Part shown: in pieces, positions 1-9,099 of the stretch
Layout: each line of letters starts with the position of its first letter
How positions within the stretch are numbered: the first letter of the stretch is position 1
Source of the DNA: Ziziphus jujuba
Taxonomy: Eukaryota > Streptophyta > Magnoliopsida > Rosales > Rhamnaceae
Length of the DNA: 64,000 bases
Assembly (NCBI RefSeq): GCF_031755915.1
Contig: NC_083384.1
Span: 2,078,001 to 2,142,000 of the forward strand
Direction of reading: 5' to 3'
Program-made: the position numbers and the translations under genes
Notes under the pieces: model-generated
What the model was told of the DNA's origin: nothing
Seen by the model: the letters and a program-made list of their open reading frames with translations, nothing else
Database searches by the model: none

Positions 1-679
1 ATAAAATAAAAACCTTCCTAAAGTTATTTGTCCAGAAAATAAATAAATAAAAGCCAAAAAGTAATGGTAGTTTCCTAAAACAAAAAGTAAAAACAAATTA
101 GGAAACTAAAAATGCTAGCCTTTTGATCGAGTTGACTTTGATCCATCTTTCACCTCTTTGAGCTCTAAATCATCTTCTAGATGCTTTATAGGATGCTAAA
201 TAAGCTGAATATGAAGTCCCACACGTTGCCCATGCTTGGAAAAATAAGAAAAGGCTAATACAGTAAAATACAGTAAAGCCAGCAAGCAATACAGTAAATT
301 CGGCCAAATTGTTGATGCTGTCCGTACAAGCCATTTTTGATTGCATTTGAGGCTGATTTAACTTGATTCCATGACCTATTAGGCATATGTATTGAACCCA
401 TAAATCATTGGAACCATTTCATGCTTCCCGGACTCCAAAAATGTACCAAAACCGTCACCCGGGTCCGTACCAGTCTCCAGCGCTTGTATCAGCAAAACAG
501 GTGTTGGTTCCTTGGTCATGATCATTCCTTCTTGATTATGATTTATCCTTTTAATAAGCACAGCAAGGTTATCCTTGAACTTCTTGGCTTGTGCTCTAGT
601 GATTGGTCCCGCCTTCATCCGTAACAGATTAGCACCCCAGCAGGTTATCGGTTGAGCGGGCTCGGGTGGAATCACATCA
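1..679 (-). repeat. Gypsy LTR (partial, cut by window edge)
   Basis: The 5' part of a Ty3/gypsy LTR read on the minus strand. Its terminus TGATGTGATTCC lies at 679, directly after the polypurine tract of the pol fragment at 680-1737. The remainder of this LTR, up to the usual end CGTATCA, lies left of the window. The first ~100 codons of the LTR continue the pol reading frame (PPEP..PIT..RMK..PITRAQ), as in the other gypsy LTRs here. It matches 7364-8042 closely. Confidence 0.85.
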
Positions 680-1737
680 TTCCCCTCCTCTTGAAAAGGA
701 TTTGTCCTCAAATCAAGATCATCACCTGCAGCAAAAGGAGTTAAGTCAGCAATAATAAATGCAGCACTAACACTATACTCACCTATTAAATTAAGTTTGT
801 AGGTATTCTCGTGAATCCGCTTCAAAACTTGAAAAAGTCCATCCATAGGCGGCATGAGCTTTGACTTTCTTTGTTTAGAAAACCTTTCCTTTCGTAAGTG
901 CAACTAAACCAATTCTCCTGGGTCAAACACTATTACAACAAAATCTAGAAATACATGCTCATTATGGTAAAAATTACACTTTTTAAAGTTAGCAAACAAT
1001 ATTTCCCAAATTTTCAAATTGCCACTAAGTAAATCTCTCAACAATGCAGATAAAGTTCTATGCAATAAAGACATCTTTAAATAAATATCTTTAAAATTCA
1101 TGGTCAGCAATGATTTCTTATTCATAATTACTTTATTAACATCACCAAAGCTAAGATAAAAATTTATATTTTTCCTTTCTTTTTCTTTCACACTCACTGA
1201 TTCAATGGGTTTTACATCACTCTCGGTTTTTGCACCAAATTTTTCACTCTTGGTTTTATTAAAATATTTCCACACAACCTGAGTATTAGAAGACTTACCT
1301 TGGATAGCAAGCTTACCTTTTCCCTCTTGATTGAATGGTAATCCACTTGGAATTTCATTTGGGAAGATATCTCCAAATTCCTTCAAAAGAGAAATCATTG
1401 AACTTGGCAATTCCAGTTCTTCAAAGTTAGTTTGATCATTAAAATAAGTTTCTTTATAAATCATGACCAACAAAGGTTTCTTACACTCAATAACCTTATT
1501 AATATCCCCTAAACTCAAATAAAAGTTGCTACTTGACCTTTCTTTTCTTTCTTTTTCTTTTTCTTTCTCGGATTGGCGCAAACCTTCGGATTTCCCTTCC
1601 TTCTCCAAGCTCTCGGGTTTGCCACTTTCTTTCCCCTCTCTTTCGGTTTTTCCTTGATATTTCCATTCAATATGAGTCTTAGAAACCTTACCTTGATCAG
1701 CAACCTCATTCTTACCTTCTTGAAAGGATTGTGAAGC
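680..1737 (-). pseudogene. Gypsy pol 3' fragment, non-autonomous type
   Basis: A truncated internal region of the gypsy family, read on the minus strand. It holds the lysine-rich linker, NFYLSLGDINKVI and its diverged repeat NFYLSFGDVNKVI, an integrase-core relic (RTLSALLRDLLSGNLKIWE), an RT-end relic (LFANFKKC..HNEHVFLDFVV) and the integrase C-terminal part (FDPGELV, KERFSKQRKSKLMP). The frame is broken at 904-906, where the Trp of ELVWLHL is TAG. Gag and protease are absent: the fragment joins an LTR terminus directly at 1737/1738, with no primer-binding site. The same junction recurs near 9099, so this piece was copied as part of the 7.4-kb duplication. Confidence 0.85.
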
Positions 1738-2022
1738 TGATACGAACCTAGGACGACCTGCTCCTAAAGCCATATTATATTAGCCCGGATCTTAATTAAG
1801 TTCAAGTTCTAATGGAATGGACCTCAACCCCTAACCAACCTGTGGTTAGAAACCTTGGTCTAATGTAGACGCCACAATAGGGGATGGAAACCTATTGATA
1901 AGTGAAGCTAAAACAACCAATTCTCTAATGGTTTTTTAGGTGTTCTCAAAGAACAAAGAGATAATTAATCTCACAAGTATTTTCATAATCAAGTCAAAGT
2001 TGTATTCTCATTGAAAAATAAG

Positions 2023-2032
2023 CCTTTATATA
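2023..2032 (-). promoter_or_regulatory. Putative LTR TATA box
   Basis: TATATAAAGG on the minus strand inside the LTR. Other LTRs have TATTTAAAGG at the same place, always within the near-palindrome GCCTATTTAAAGGC. Its position about 800 bp into the LTR fits a U3 promoter with a short R/U5. This is inferred from sequence only. Confidence 0.5.
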
Positions 2033-2140
2033 GGCTACAAATCCACTAAATAAAACCCTAAAAATAAAGAAAAACCAGCCACCACAAATAAAGAAACCTA
2101 GTTGGCTGAAACTATACTTCCTTTCCTAATCTAAGTTTGA

Positions 2141-2178
2141 TTAATTAATTCCTTTATATTAAATTAGGAATTAATTAA
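2141..2178. repeat. Conserved LTR inverted repeat
   Basis: Arms TTAATTAATTCCT (2141-2153) and AGGAATTAATTAA (2166-2178) are perfect reverse complements separated by 12 bp. The same structure sits about 110 bp upstream of the TATA-like box in nearly every gypsy LTR here, for example 7311-7348, 27800-27837 and 33721-33758, including the diverged subfamily. Confidence 0.8.
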
Positions 2179-2701
2179 TTTACAATGGAAAGAATAAAAT
2201 AAAAGTCAAAAAGTAATGGTAGTTTGCTAAAACAAAAGGTAAAAACAAATTAGGAAACTAAAAATGCTAGCCTTTTTTATCAAGTTGACTTTGATCAATC
2301 TTTGACCTCTTTGAGCTTCAAATCAGCTTCTAGATTCTTTTTAGGATGCCAAATAAGATGAATATGAAGTCCCACACGTTGCTCATGCTTGGAAAAATAA
2401 GAAAAGGCTAATACAGTAAAATACAATAAAGCCAGCAAGCAATACAGCAAATTCGGCCAAATTGTTGATGATGTCCGTACAAGCCCTTTTTGATTGCATT
2501 TGAGGCTGCTTTAACTTGATTCCATGACCTCTTAGGCATATGTATTGTACCCATAAAGCATTGGAACCATTTCATGCTTCCCGGACTCCAAAAATGTACC
2601 AAAACCGTCACCTGGGTCCGTATCGACTTCCACCATTTGGATGCTTCGAATAGGCTTTGTATCTTCAAGTATGGACAAGCTCTGTTGAGATTGATTACCC
2701 T

Positions 2702-5700
2702 CTATATAAATACTCCCAGTTTGCCCTTAAATCTCTTAATTTGAGCTCTTGTGATTGGCCTAGTCTTCATCCGTGTCGAGTCAGCACCCCAGCGGGTTAT
2801 CGGTGGAGTGGGCTCGGGCGTAATCACATCATTCCCCTCCTCTTGAAAAGGATTTGTCCTCAAATCAAGATCATCACCTGCAGCAAAAGGAGTTAAATCA
2901 GCAACATTCAATGCAGCACTCATGTTATACTCACCCGGTAAATCAAGCTTGTAGGCATTCCTGTTATTCGGCTCCAAAACTTGAAAAAGTCCATCCATAG
3001 GCGGCATGAGCTTTGACTTTCTTTGTTTAGGAAACCTTTCCTTTCGTAATTGCAACCAAACCAATTCTCCTGGATCAAACACTATTACAACAAAATCTAT
3101 AAATACATGCTCATTATGGTAAAAATTACACTTTTTAAAGTTAGCAAACAATATTTCCCAAATTTTCAAATTGCCACTAAGTAAAGCTCTCAACAATGCA
3201 GATAAAGTTCTATGCAATAAAGACATCTTTAAATAAGTATCTTTAAAATTCATGGTCAGCAATGATTTCTTATTCATAATTACTTTATTAACATCACCAA
3301 AGCTAATATATAAATTTATATTCTTCCTTTCTTGTCTTCCTTTTCCTTTATCACTCAATGCCATCTCACCTTCCTCACTCTTGGCTTTTGCACCAAATTT
3401 TTCACTCTTGGTTTTATTAAAATCTTTCCACACAACCTGAGTATTAGAAGACTTACCTTGGATAGCAAGCTTACCTTTTCCCTCTTGATTGAATGGTAGT
3501 CCACTTGGAATTTCATTTGGGAAGACATCTCCAAATTCCTTCAAAAGAGAAATCATTGAACTTGGCAATTCAAGTTCTTCAAAGTTAGTTTGATCATTAA
3601 AATAATTTTCTTTATAAATCATGACCAGCAAAGGTTTCTTACACTCAATAACCTTATTAATATCCCCTAAACTCAAATAAAAGTTGCTACTTGATCTTCC
3701 TTTTCTTTCTTTTTCTTTTTCCCCCTTGGATTGGTGCAAACCTTTGGATTTCCCTTCCTTCTCCAAGCTCTCGGGTTTGCCACTCTCTTTCCCCTCTCTT
3801 TTGATTTTTCCTTGATCTTTCCACTCAATATGAGTCTTAGAAACCTTACCTTGATCAACAACCTCATTCTTATCTTCTTGAAAGGATGGTGAAGCCGTTG
3901 GTGCCATACTTGGTTTTTCCTTAAGCTTTTCGGCTTCTTTCCTTTGTTGCATTTGTAATTGGTCTTTGTAAACCTGTGCAGGAGATAATGGTTCTAGCTT
4001 GACCTTCTTCCCTTTAAACCTGAAAACAATACTATTTTCTCGACCAAAATGAGTAGCATCTTTATCAAATTGCCATGGCCTACCTAATAGTATATGTCCA
4101 GCAATCATGGGTACAATATCACATAAAACTACATCCTCATATCTACGTATATTAAATTTTACTTTGGCTTGTTTATTCACTTTTATTTCACCACCATCAT
4201 TAAGCCATTGTAATCTATAAGGTTCTGGATGTTTAATAGTTATTAAGCCTAATTTATCAACTACAATGTTACTAATTATATTTGTACAACTTCCACTATC
4301 AATAATCATACTACAAATCTTTCCTTGAATTTCACATCGGGTGTGGAAGGTGTTCTTTCTTTGAATTTCATCCTCGTCTTTGTATGCAGCAAGTACTCTC
4401 CTAGAAAGCAAGTTTAATTCAGCATTGGATGCTTGCAAGGTTTCGGGTTCACCCTCCAAGTCCTCCTCCTCTTGCTTGGCTTCATCCTCACTTTCTTCAC
4501 TTTCCGATTCTAGCTCGTCATTGCCCTTTAACACCATGATTCTTCTATTCGGGCATTGGCTATCAATGTGTCCTCCTCCCTGGCACTTAAAACACACAAC
4601 ATCATGAGTTGTAGAAGGTTTAGGATCTAATTTTACCTCATTCTTTGGTGCTTGGACAGATTTGGTTCTAGTTTCCTTCCTTGGCCAGTTTGAACTTTCT
4701 TCTTTGACTTTCGGCTTTAGCTTGCTTTCATAGATGGGATTGTTGCTCCAGCCATTTGAATTGGACCTTCCATTGTTGGAAACACCTCCAAACCATGATC
4801 TTACACCCCTCGTCTTGAATTGGTGCTCAAGCTTAATGGCAACATGCAACATCTCCTCCAACTCCAAGTATTGTTGCAAATCTAGTTGGTTGGCTATCTC
4901 ACGATTCAAACCACCAAGAAATCTTGCCATGGTTGCTTCTCTATCCTCATTCATGTTTAACCTCATCATGAGCATCTCCATCTCTTTGTAACAATCCTCC
5001 ACGGACCTAGTTCCTTGAGATAAAGATTGAAGTCTTTGATGCAGCAACCTATGATAGTGTGATGGTACGAATCGCTTCCTCATGGCTCCTTTCATTTGTC
5101 GCCATGTAGTAATCAAGTCATCACCAACTCTCCTTCGGGTGTTTTGCTCATTGGTGCACCATTGGAGTGCATAATGTCCAAACTCCATTGCTGCCAATTT
5201 CACCTTCTTAGCCTCCGAATAATTATGGCGGTCAAATATCATCTCCATCTTTTCTTCCCACTCCAAATATGCTTCGGGGTCACTTTTTCCCATGAATGGT
5301 GGGATGTTGATCTTGATATTGCTAAGATTGTCATCTTTTTCTTCCCTCCTATATCTTCCATGGCCAGCTCTATTTTGGACAGCAAAAGTTTCGTCCATAC
5401 CTTCCACAAAGTCTCCATCGAATGGCTCCTCATCAAATTCCCCTCTCGGTCTCTCGCGACCTCCTCGTCCTCGGCCTCGCCCTCCATGGAATTCTTGCCT
5501 ATTTCTTGTATTCGGGATTCCTTGCGAGGCTTCTAGTCTTCCCACACTTTGATTCACATGCTCAACTTGAGCACTAACCCGCTGTATTGATTCCAAAATA
5601 GCTCTCATGTCCACTTGGTCTCCACTCCAGGTAGCTCGGGCATCGCCATGGAATGCTACGGACTCCTCCTCATTGATCCTCAAAGGTGGATCTCCTCTCC

Positions 5701-5737
5701 TCATTCTTGATTCTGTCATGTTAGTATAATAATGCAA
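2702..5737 (-). CDS. Gag-protease-rearranged pol polyprotein (1011 aa)
   Basis: A single open frame. The start could be Met1 or, more likely, Met7 (MTESRMRRGDPPLR), which matches gag starts elsewhere here. Seen: Arg/Gly-rich stretch (~85-100), retrotransposon gag domain (~140-310, PPFMGKSDPEAYLEWEEKM), CCHC zinc knuckle (382-395, CFKC..GGGH....C), aspartic protease (DSGSCTN at 480, LLGRPW at ~550), lysine-rich linker and pre-RT region (~619-745, EFGDVFPNEIPSGLP), a diverged second linker (~750-834), an integrase-core relic (~843-861), an RT-end relic (862-884, LFANFKKC) and integrase C-terminal region (885-955, FDPGELVWL). The last 43 codons or so run into the 3' LTR. There is no YxDD, RNase H or DDE core. 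Gag could form particles and the protease could act; polymerisation and integration would need another element. The reading frame is undamaged, which suggests fairly recent activity. Confidence 0.9.
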   Translation of the reverse strand: MHYYTNMTESRMRRGDPPLRINEEESVAFHGDARATWSGDQVDMRAILESIQRVSAQVEHVNQSVGRLEASQGIPNTRNRQEFHGGRGRGRGGRERPRGEFDEEPFDGDFVEGMDETFAVQNRAGHGRYRREEKDDNLSNIKINIPPFMGKSDPEAYLEWEEKMEMIFDRHNYSEAKKVKLAAMEFGHYALQWCTNEQNTRRRVGDDLITTWRQMKGAMRKRFVPSHYHRLLHQRLQSLSQGTRSVEDCYKEMEMLMMRLNMNEDREATMARFLGGLNREIANQLDLQQYLELEEMLHVAIKLEHQFKTRGVRSWFGGVSNNGRSNSNGWSNNPIYESKLKPKVKEESSNWPRKETRTKSVQAPKNEVKLDPKPSTTHDVVCFKCQGGGHIDSQCPNRRIMVLKGNDELESESEESEDEAKQEEEDLEGEPETLQASNAELNLLSRRVLAAYKDEDEIQRKNTFHTRCEIQGKICSMIIDSGSCTNIISNIVVDKLGLITIKHPEPYRLQWLNDGGEIKVNKQAKVKFNIRRYEDVVLCDIVPMIAGHILLGRPWQFDKDATHFGRENSIVFRFKGKKVKLEPLSPAQVYKDQLQMQQRKEAEKLKEKPSMAPTASPSFQEDKNEVVDQGKVSKTHIEWKDQGKIKREGKESGKPESLEKEGKSKGLHQSKGEKEKERKGRSSSNFYLSLGDINKVIECKKPLLVMIYKENYFNDQTNFEELELPSSMISLLKEFGDVFPNEIPSGLPFNQEGKGKLAIQGKSSNTQVVWKDFNKTKSEKFGAKAKSEEGEMALSDKGKGRQERKNINLYISFGDVNKVIMNKKSLLTMNFKDTYLKMSLLHRTLSALLRALLSGNLKIWEILFANFKKCNFYHNEHVFIDFVVIVFDPGELVWLQLRKERFPKQRKSKLMPPMDGLFQVLEPNNRNAYKLDLPGEYNMSAALNVADLTPFAAGDDLDLRTNPFQEEGNDVITPEPTPPITRWGADSTRMKTRPITRAQIKRFKGKLGVFI
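2832..2844 (-). other. Polypurine tract
   Basis: AAGAGGAGGGGAA on the minus strand directly abuts the 3' LTR start. In LTR retrotransposons this primes plus-strand DNA synthesis. It lies inside the coding frame, within FQEEGND. The same tract precedes the other gypsy LTR starts at 679, 8042, 10235, 13732, 23925, 38429 and 47025. Confidence 0.85.
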
Positions 5738-6892
5738 TAAAAATAAAATAGGACCTTACAATTTCACTCCCTTATGTGTTTCACTCAAATGAGGACTCGT
5801 CACTCGTGTTTGCACACTAGTTTCGGCTTTTACCCTCTTTTAAGCTCACACACTCTTGTCTTTTTCCACTCAATGAATTATCTCAAAGTTCTAATTAAAA
5901 CACCCAAAAAACAGCAATTAGATCACTAGTATGTTTTAATTAAACTTATCAACAAAACAGTAGCAAAAAATAGGCAATACCGAAAGAGTCCAACAAATCC
6001 TAATTTTTTCGGCTTTCTAGACAAGAAAACAGAAAATAATGGAAAAACGTTGGAATTTTTGAAAACTGCACCAGATGGTAGGAGATTATGAGTTCAAGAA
6101 TAAAATTCCAGGAAAAGAAATTCAAATACGAACAAGAATCAAATTGAACAAAAATATAGAATAGTTGTTGGTTGTTGTTCTTTATAATTCAAGTTTTGTA
6201 TCAAATCCTTTAACTGATTTTAATCCAAATAATTTAAGCACCCAAAATCCAAATATCCAGCAGCAAAAATAATTTCCCATCAATTCAAATATTGAATAAA
6301 TAAACAAAAACCCAGCAGCTCCAACAAATTCCCAGCAAACAAATCAAACTCCAACAAGCCGAAAAATATTTTTTTTCCTTTTTTTTTTTTTTTATCCGGC
6401 TTTGCCTCTACTTTTTTTTTTTTTTTTTCACTCACAGGACATAAACAACTGCCGTAGCAAGAGTAAGTACCAAAATTGCAATTCCAAATCCAAAACAAAC
6501 ACCAAACCCGTGACCTCCAAATAAACAAAATGTGCAGTTTTTTTTTTTTTTTTTAATTGTTGCTGCAAACTTCTTTTTTTTTTTTTTTTTTTTCCTTGTT
6601 TTCTTTTTTTTTTGAATATATGAATGCAAATATTTAAGACTAAAACAGCAAAAGAAAATCAACAAAAGCCAAATTAACAAGAACAATGATAAAAGACAAC
6701 CAACAAACTAGGAAACAAAAATACGATAAAACTAGGAAATCCTAAATCAACTAGGAATGAATTTTTTTTTTTTTTTTAAGATGCTGAACGTGTATAGGAT
6801 GGATGCAACCTTAACCTAATGCAAAAATTGCAGAATAACACAAAAAAAACAAATAAAGCAAATAAAGATAGATCAAACCTGAACAGAACTTA
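5738..6892 (-). other. Gypsy 5' leader (untranslated)
   Basis: About 1.15 kb between primer-binding site and gag with no coding sequence I can support. On the plus strand it shows long T runs (6367-6430, 6538-6615, 6762-6778) and a repeated CCAGCAGC motif. Related leaders lie at 16621-17740, 21302-22453, 26210-27352 and, on the other strand, 34177-35324. Confidence 0.75.
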
Positions 6893-6904
6893 GCTCTGAT
6901 ACCA
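6893..6904 (-). other. Primer-binding site (initiator tRNA-Met type)
   Basis: TGGTATCAGAGC on the minus strand, two bases inside the LTR boundary at 6907. This is the usual plant retrotransposon site complementary to the 3' end of initiator tRNA-Met. It marks 6907-8042 as a 5' LTR for the internal region below it. Confidence 0.9.
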
Positions 6905-6906
6905 AA

Positions 6907-8042
6907 TGATACGAACCTAGGACGACCTGCTCCTAAACCCGTATTATATTAGCCCGGATCTTAATTAAGTTCAAGTTCTAATGGAATGGACCTCAACCCC
7001 TAACCAACCTGTGGTTAGAAACCTTGGTACAATGTAGACGCCACAATAGGGGATGGAAAACCTATTGATAAGTGAAGCTAAAACAACCAATTCTCTAATG
7101 GTGTTTTAGGTGTTCTCAAAGAACAAAGAGATAATTAATCTCACAAGTATTTTCTTAATCAAATCAAAGTTGTATTCTCATTGAAAAATAAGCCTTTAAA
7201 TAGGCTACAAAGCCACGAAATAAAATCCTAAAAATAAAGAAAAACCAGCCACCACAAATAAAGAAACCTAGTTGGCTGAAACTATACTTCCTTTCCTAAT
7301 CTAAGTTTGATTAATTAATTCCTTTATATTAAATTAGGAATTAATTAATTTACAATGGAAAGAATAAAATAAAAACCTTCCTAAAGTTATTTTTCCAGAA
7401 AATAAATAAATAAAAGCCAAAAAGTAATGGTAGTTTCCTAAAACAAAAAGTAAAAACAAATTAGGAAACTAAAAATGCTAGCCTTTTGATCGAGTTGACT
7501 TTGATCAATCTTTGACCTCTTTGAGCTTCAAATCATCTTCTAGATTCTTTTTAGGATGCCAAATAAGCTTAATATGAAGTCCCACACGTTGCCCATGCTT
7601 GGAAAAATAAGAAAAGGCTAATACAGTAAAATACAGGAAAGCCAGCAAGCAATACAGCAAATTCGGCCAAATTGTTGATGCTGTCCGTACAAGCCATTTT
7701 TGATTGCATTTGAGGCTGATTTAACTTGATTCCATGACCTATTAGGCATATGTATTGAACCCATAAAGCATTGGAACCATTTCATGCTTCCCGGACTCCA
7801 AAAATGTACCAAAACCGTCACCCGGGTCCGTACCAGTCTCCAGCGCTTGTATCAGCAAAACAGGTGTTGGTTCCTTGGTCATGATCATTCCTTCTTGATT
7901 ATGATTTATCCTTTTAATAAGCACAGCAAGGTTATCCTTGAACTTCTTGGCTTGTGCTCTAGTGATTGGTCCCGCCTTCATCCGTAATGGATTAGCACCC
8001 CAGCGGGTTATCGGTTGAGCGGGCTCGGGTGGAATCACATCA
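6907..8042 (-). repeat. Gypsy LTR (complete, 1136 bp), shared by two internal regions
   Basis: A complete minus-strand LTR with termini TGATGTGATTCC (8042) and TTCGTATCA (6907). A primer-binding site lies on its inner side (6893-6904) and a pol fragment ending in a polypurine tract lies on its outer side (8043 onward). It therefore acts as 5' LTR of one unit and 3' LTR of the next, as expected after recombination between LTRs. The TATA-like box TATTTAAA is at 7195-7202. Its pol-tail reading frame ([20 protein letters not shown]) is open for ~99 codons. Confidence 0.88.
7195..7202 (-). promoter_or_regulatory. Putative TATA box of the 5' LTR
   Basis: TATTTAAA on the minus strand inside GCCTATTTAAAGGC, in the LTR that would drive the intact 1011-codon frame. 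It is about 840 bp from the LTR start. Promoter role is inferred from position and conservation among LTRs. Confidence 0.5.
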
Positions 8043-9099
8043 TTCCCCTCCTCTTGAAAAGGATTTGTCCTCAAATCAAGATCATCACCTGCAGCAAAAG
8101 GAGTTAAGTCAGCAATAATAAATGCAGCACTAACACTATACTCACCTATTAAATTAAGTTTGTAGGTATTCTCGTGAATCCGCTTCAAAACTTGAAAAAG
8201 TCCATCCATAGGCGGCATGAGCTTTGACTTTCTTTGTTTAGAAAACCTTTCCTTTCCTAAGTGCAACCAAACCAAATCTCCTGGGTCAAACACTATTACA
8301 ACAAAATCTAGAAATACATTCTCATTATGGTAAAAATTACACTTTTTAAAGTTAGCAAACAATATTTCCCAAATTTTCAATTTGCCACTAAGTAAATCTC
8401 TCAACAATGCAGATAAAGTTCTATGCAATAAAGACATCTTTAAATAAATATCTTTAAAATTCATCGTCTGCAATGATTTCTTATTCATAATTACTTTATT
8501 AACATCACCAAAGCTAAGATAAAAATTTATATTTTTCCTTTCTTTTTCTTTCACACTCACTGATTCAATGGGTTTTACATCACTCTCGGTTTTTGCACCA
8601 AATTTCTCCCTTTCGGGTTTAATATAATTTTTCCACATACCATGAGTATTAGAAGACTTACCTTGGACAGCAAGCTCACCTTTTCCCTCTTTATTGGATG
8701 GTAGTCCACTTGGAATTCATTTGGGAAGATATCTCCAAATTCCTTCAAAAGAGAAATCATTGAACTTGGCAATTCAAGTTCTTCAAAGTTAGTTTGATCA
8801 TTAAAATAAGTTTCTTTATAAATCATGACCAACAAAGGTTTTTTACACTCAATAACCTTATTAATATCCCCTAAACTCAAATAAAAGTTGCTACTTGACC
8901 TTTCTTTTCTTTCTTTTTCTTTTTCTCTCTCGGATTGGCGCAAACCTTCGGATTTCCCTTCCTTCTCCAAGCTCTCGGGTTTGCCACTTTCTTTCCCCTC
9001 TCTTTCGGTTTTTCCTTGATCTTTCCACTCAATATGAGTCTTAGAAACCTTACCTTGATCAGCAACCTCATTCTTACCTTATTGAAAGGATTGTGAAGC
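8043..9099 (-). pseudogene. Gypsy pol 3' fragment, copy 2
   Basis: The counterpart of 680-1737, with the same content: linker repeat, integrase-core relic, RT-end relic and integrase C-terminal part. The frame is interrupted near 8717 by loss of one base (GGAATTCATTTG where other copies have GGAATTTCATTTG). The Trp that is a stop at 904-906 in copy 1 is intact here (DLVWLHL). It joins an LTR end at 9099/9100 with no gag or primer-binding site. Confidence 0.83.

Larger units (their letters stand above)
1738..2831 (-). repeat. Gypsy LTR (complete, 1094 bp), 3' LTR
   Basis: A complete LTR on the minus strand with termini TGATGTGATTACG (at 2831) and TTCGTATCA (at 1738). It lies directly after the polypurine tract, so it is the 3' LTR of the element running down from 6906. 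Its coding start (ITPEPTPPITRWGADSTRMK) differs from the ANPLRMK type of the LTR at 6907-8042, so the two LTRs flanking this internal region belong to different subfamilies. Relative to its copy at 9100-10235 it lacks ~40 bp near 2190-2210. Confidence 0.88.
1..5756. repeat. 7.4-kb tandem segment, copy 1
   Basis: This stretch repeats at 7364-13160 in direct orientation. The offset is 7363 near the left end and 7404 at the right end, the change coming mostly from a ~40-bp deletion in the LTR at 1738-2831. It holds a pol fragment, a complete LTR and gag-protease-pol remnant up to the gag start. The copies differ at scattered substitutions and small indels, so this duplication is clearly older than the 8596-bp one further right. 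The right match ends at 5756/13160, where copy 2 jumps into an LTR interior. Confidence 0.85.
1738..8042 (-). mobile_element. Non-autonomous Ty3/gypsy element, full length
   Basis: This 6305-bp unit has every structural landmark of an LTR retrotransposon on the minus strand: 5' LTR 6907-8042, tRNA-iMet-type primer-binding site 6893-6904, long leader, one gag-protease-remnant-pol frame, polypurine tract 2832-2844 and 3' LTR 1738-2831. RNase H, the RT core and most of integrase are missing, so it could move only with enzymes supplied in trans. It has no target-site duplication, because its outer ends run into pol fragments of neighbouring units (680-1737 and 8043-9099). The LTRs are of different subfamilies, which points to recombination between elements rather than one clean insertion. 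Confidence 0.8.

Noticed and set aside
421..624. Recurring ~67-codon plus-strand frames over LTR starts (also 7784, 13474, 18622)
   Set aside because: They are complementary-strand shadows of the LTR-encoded pol tail.
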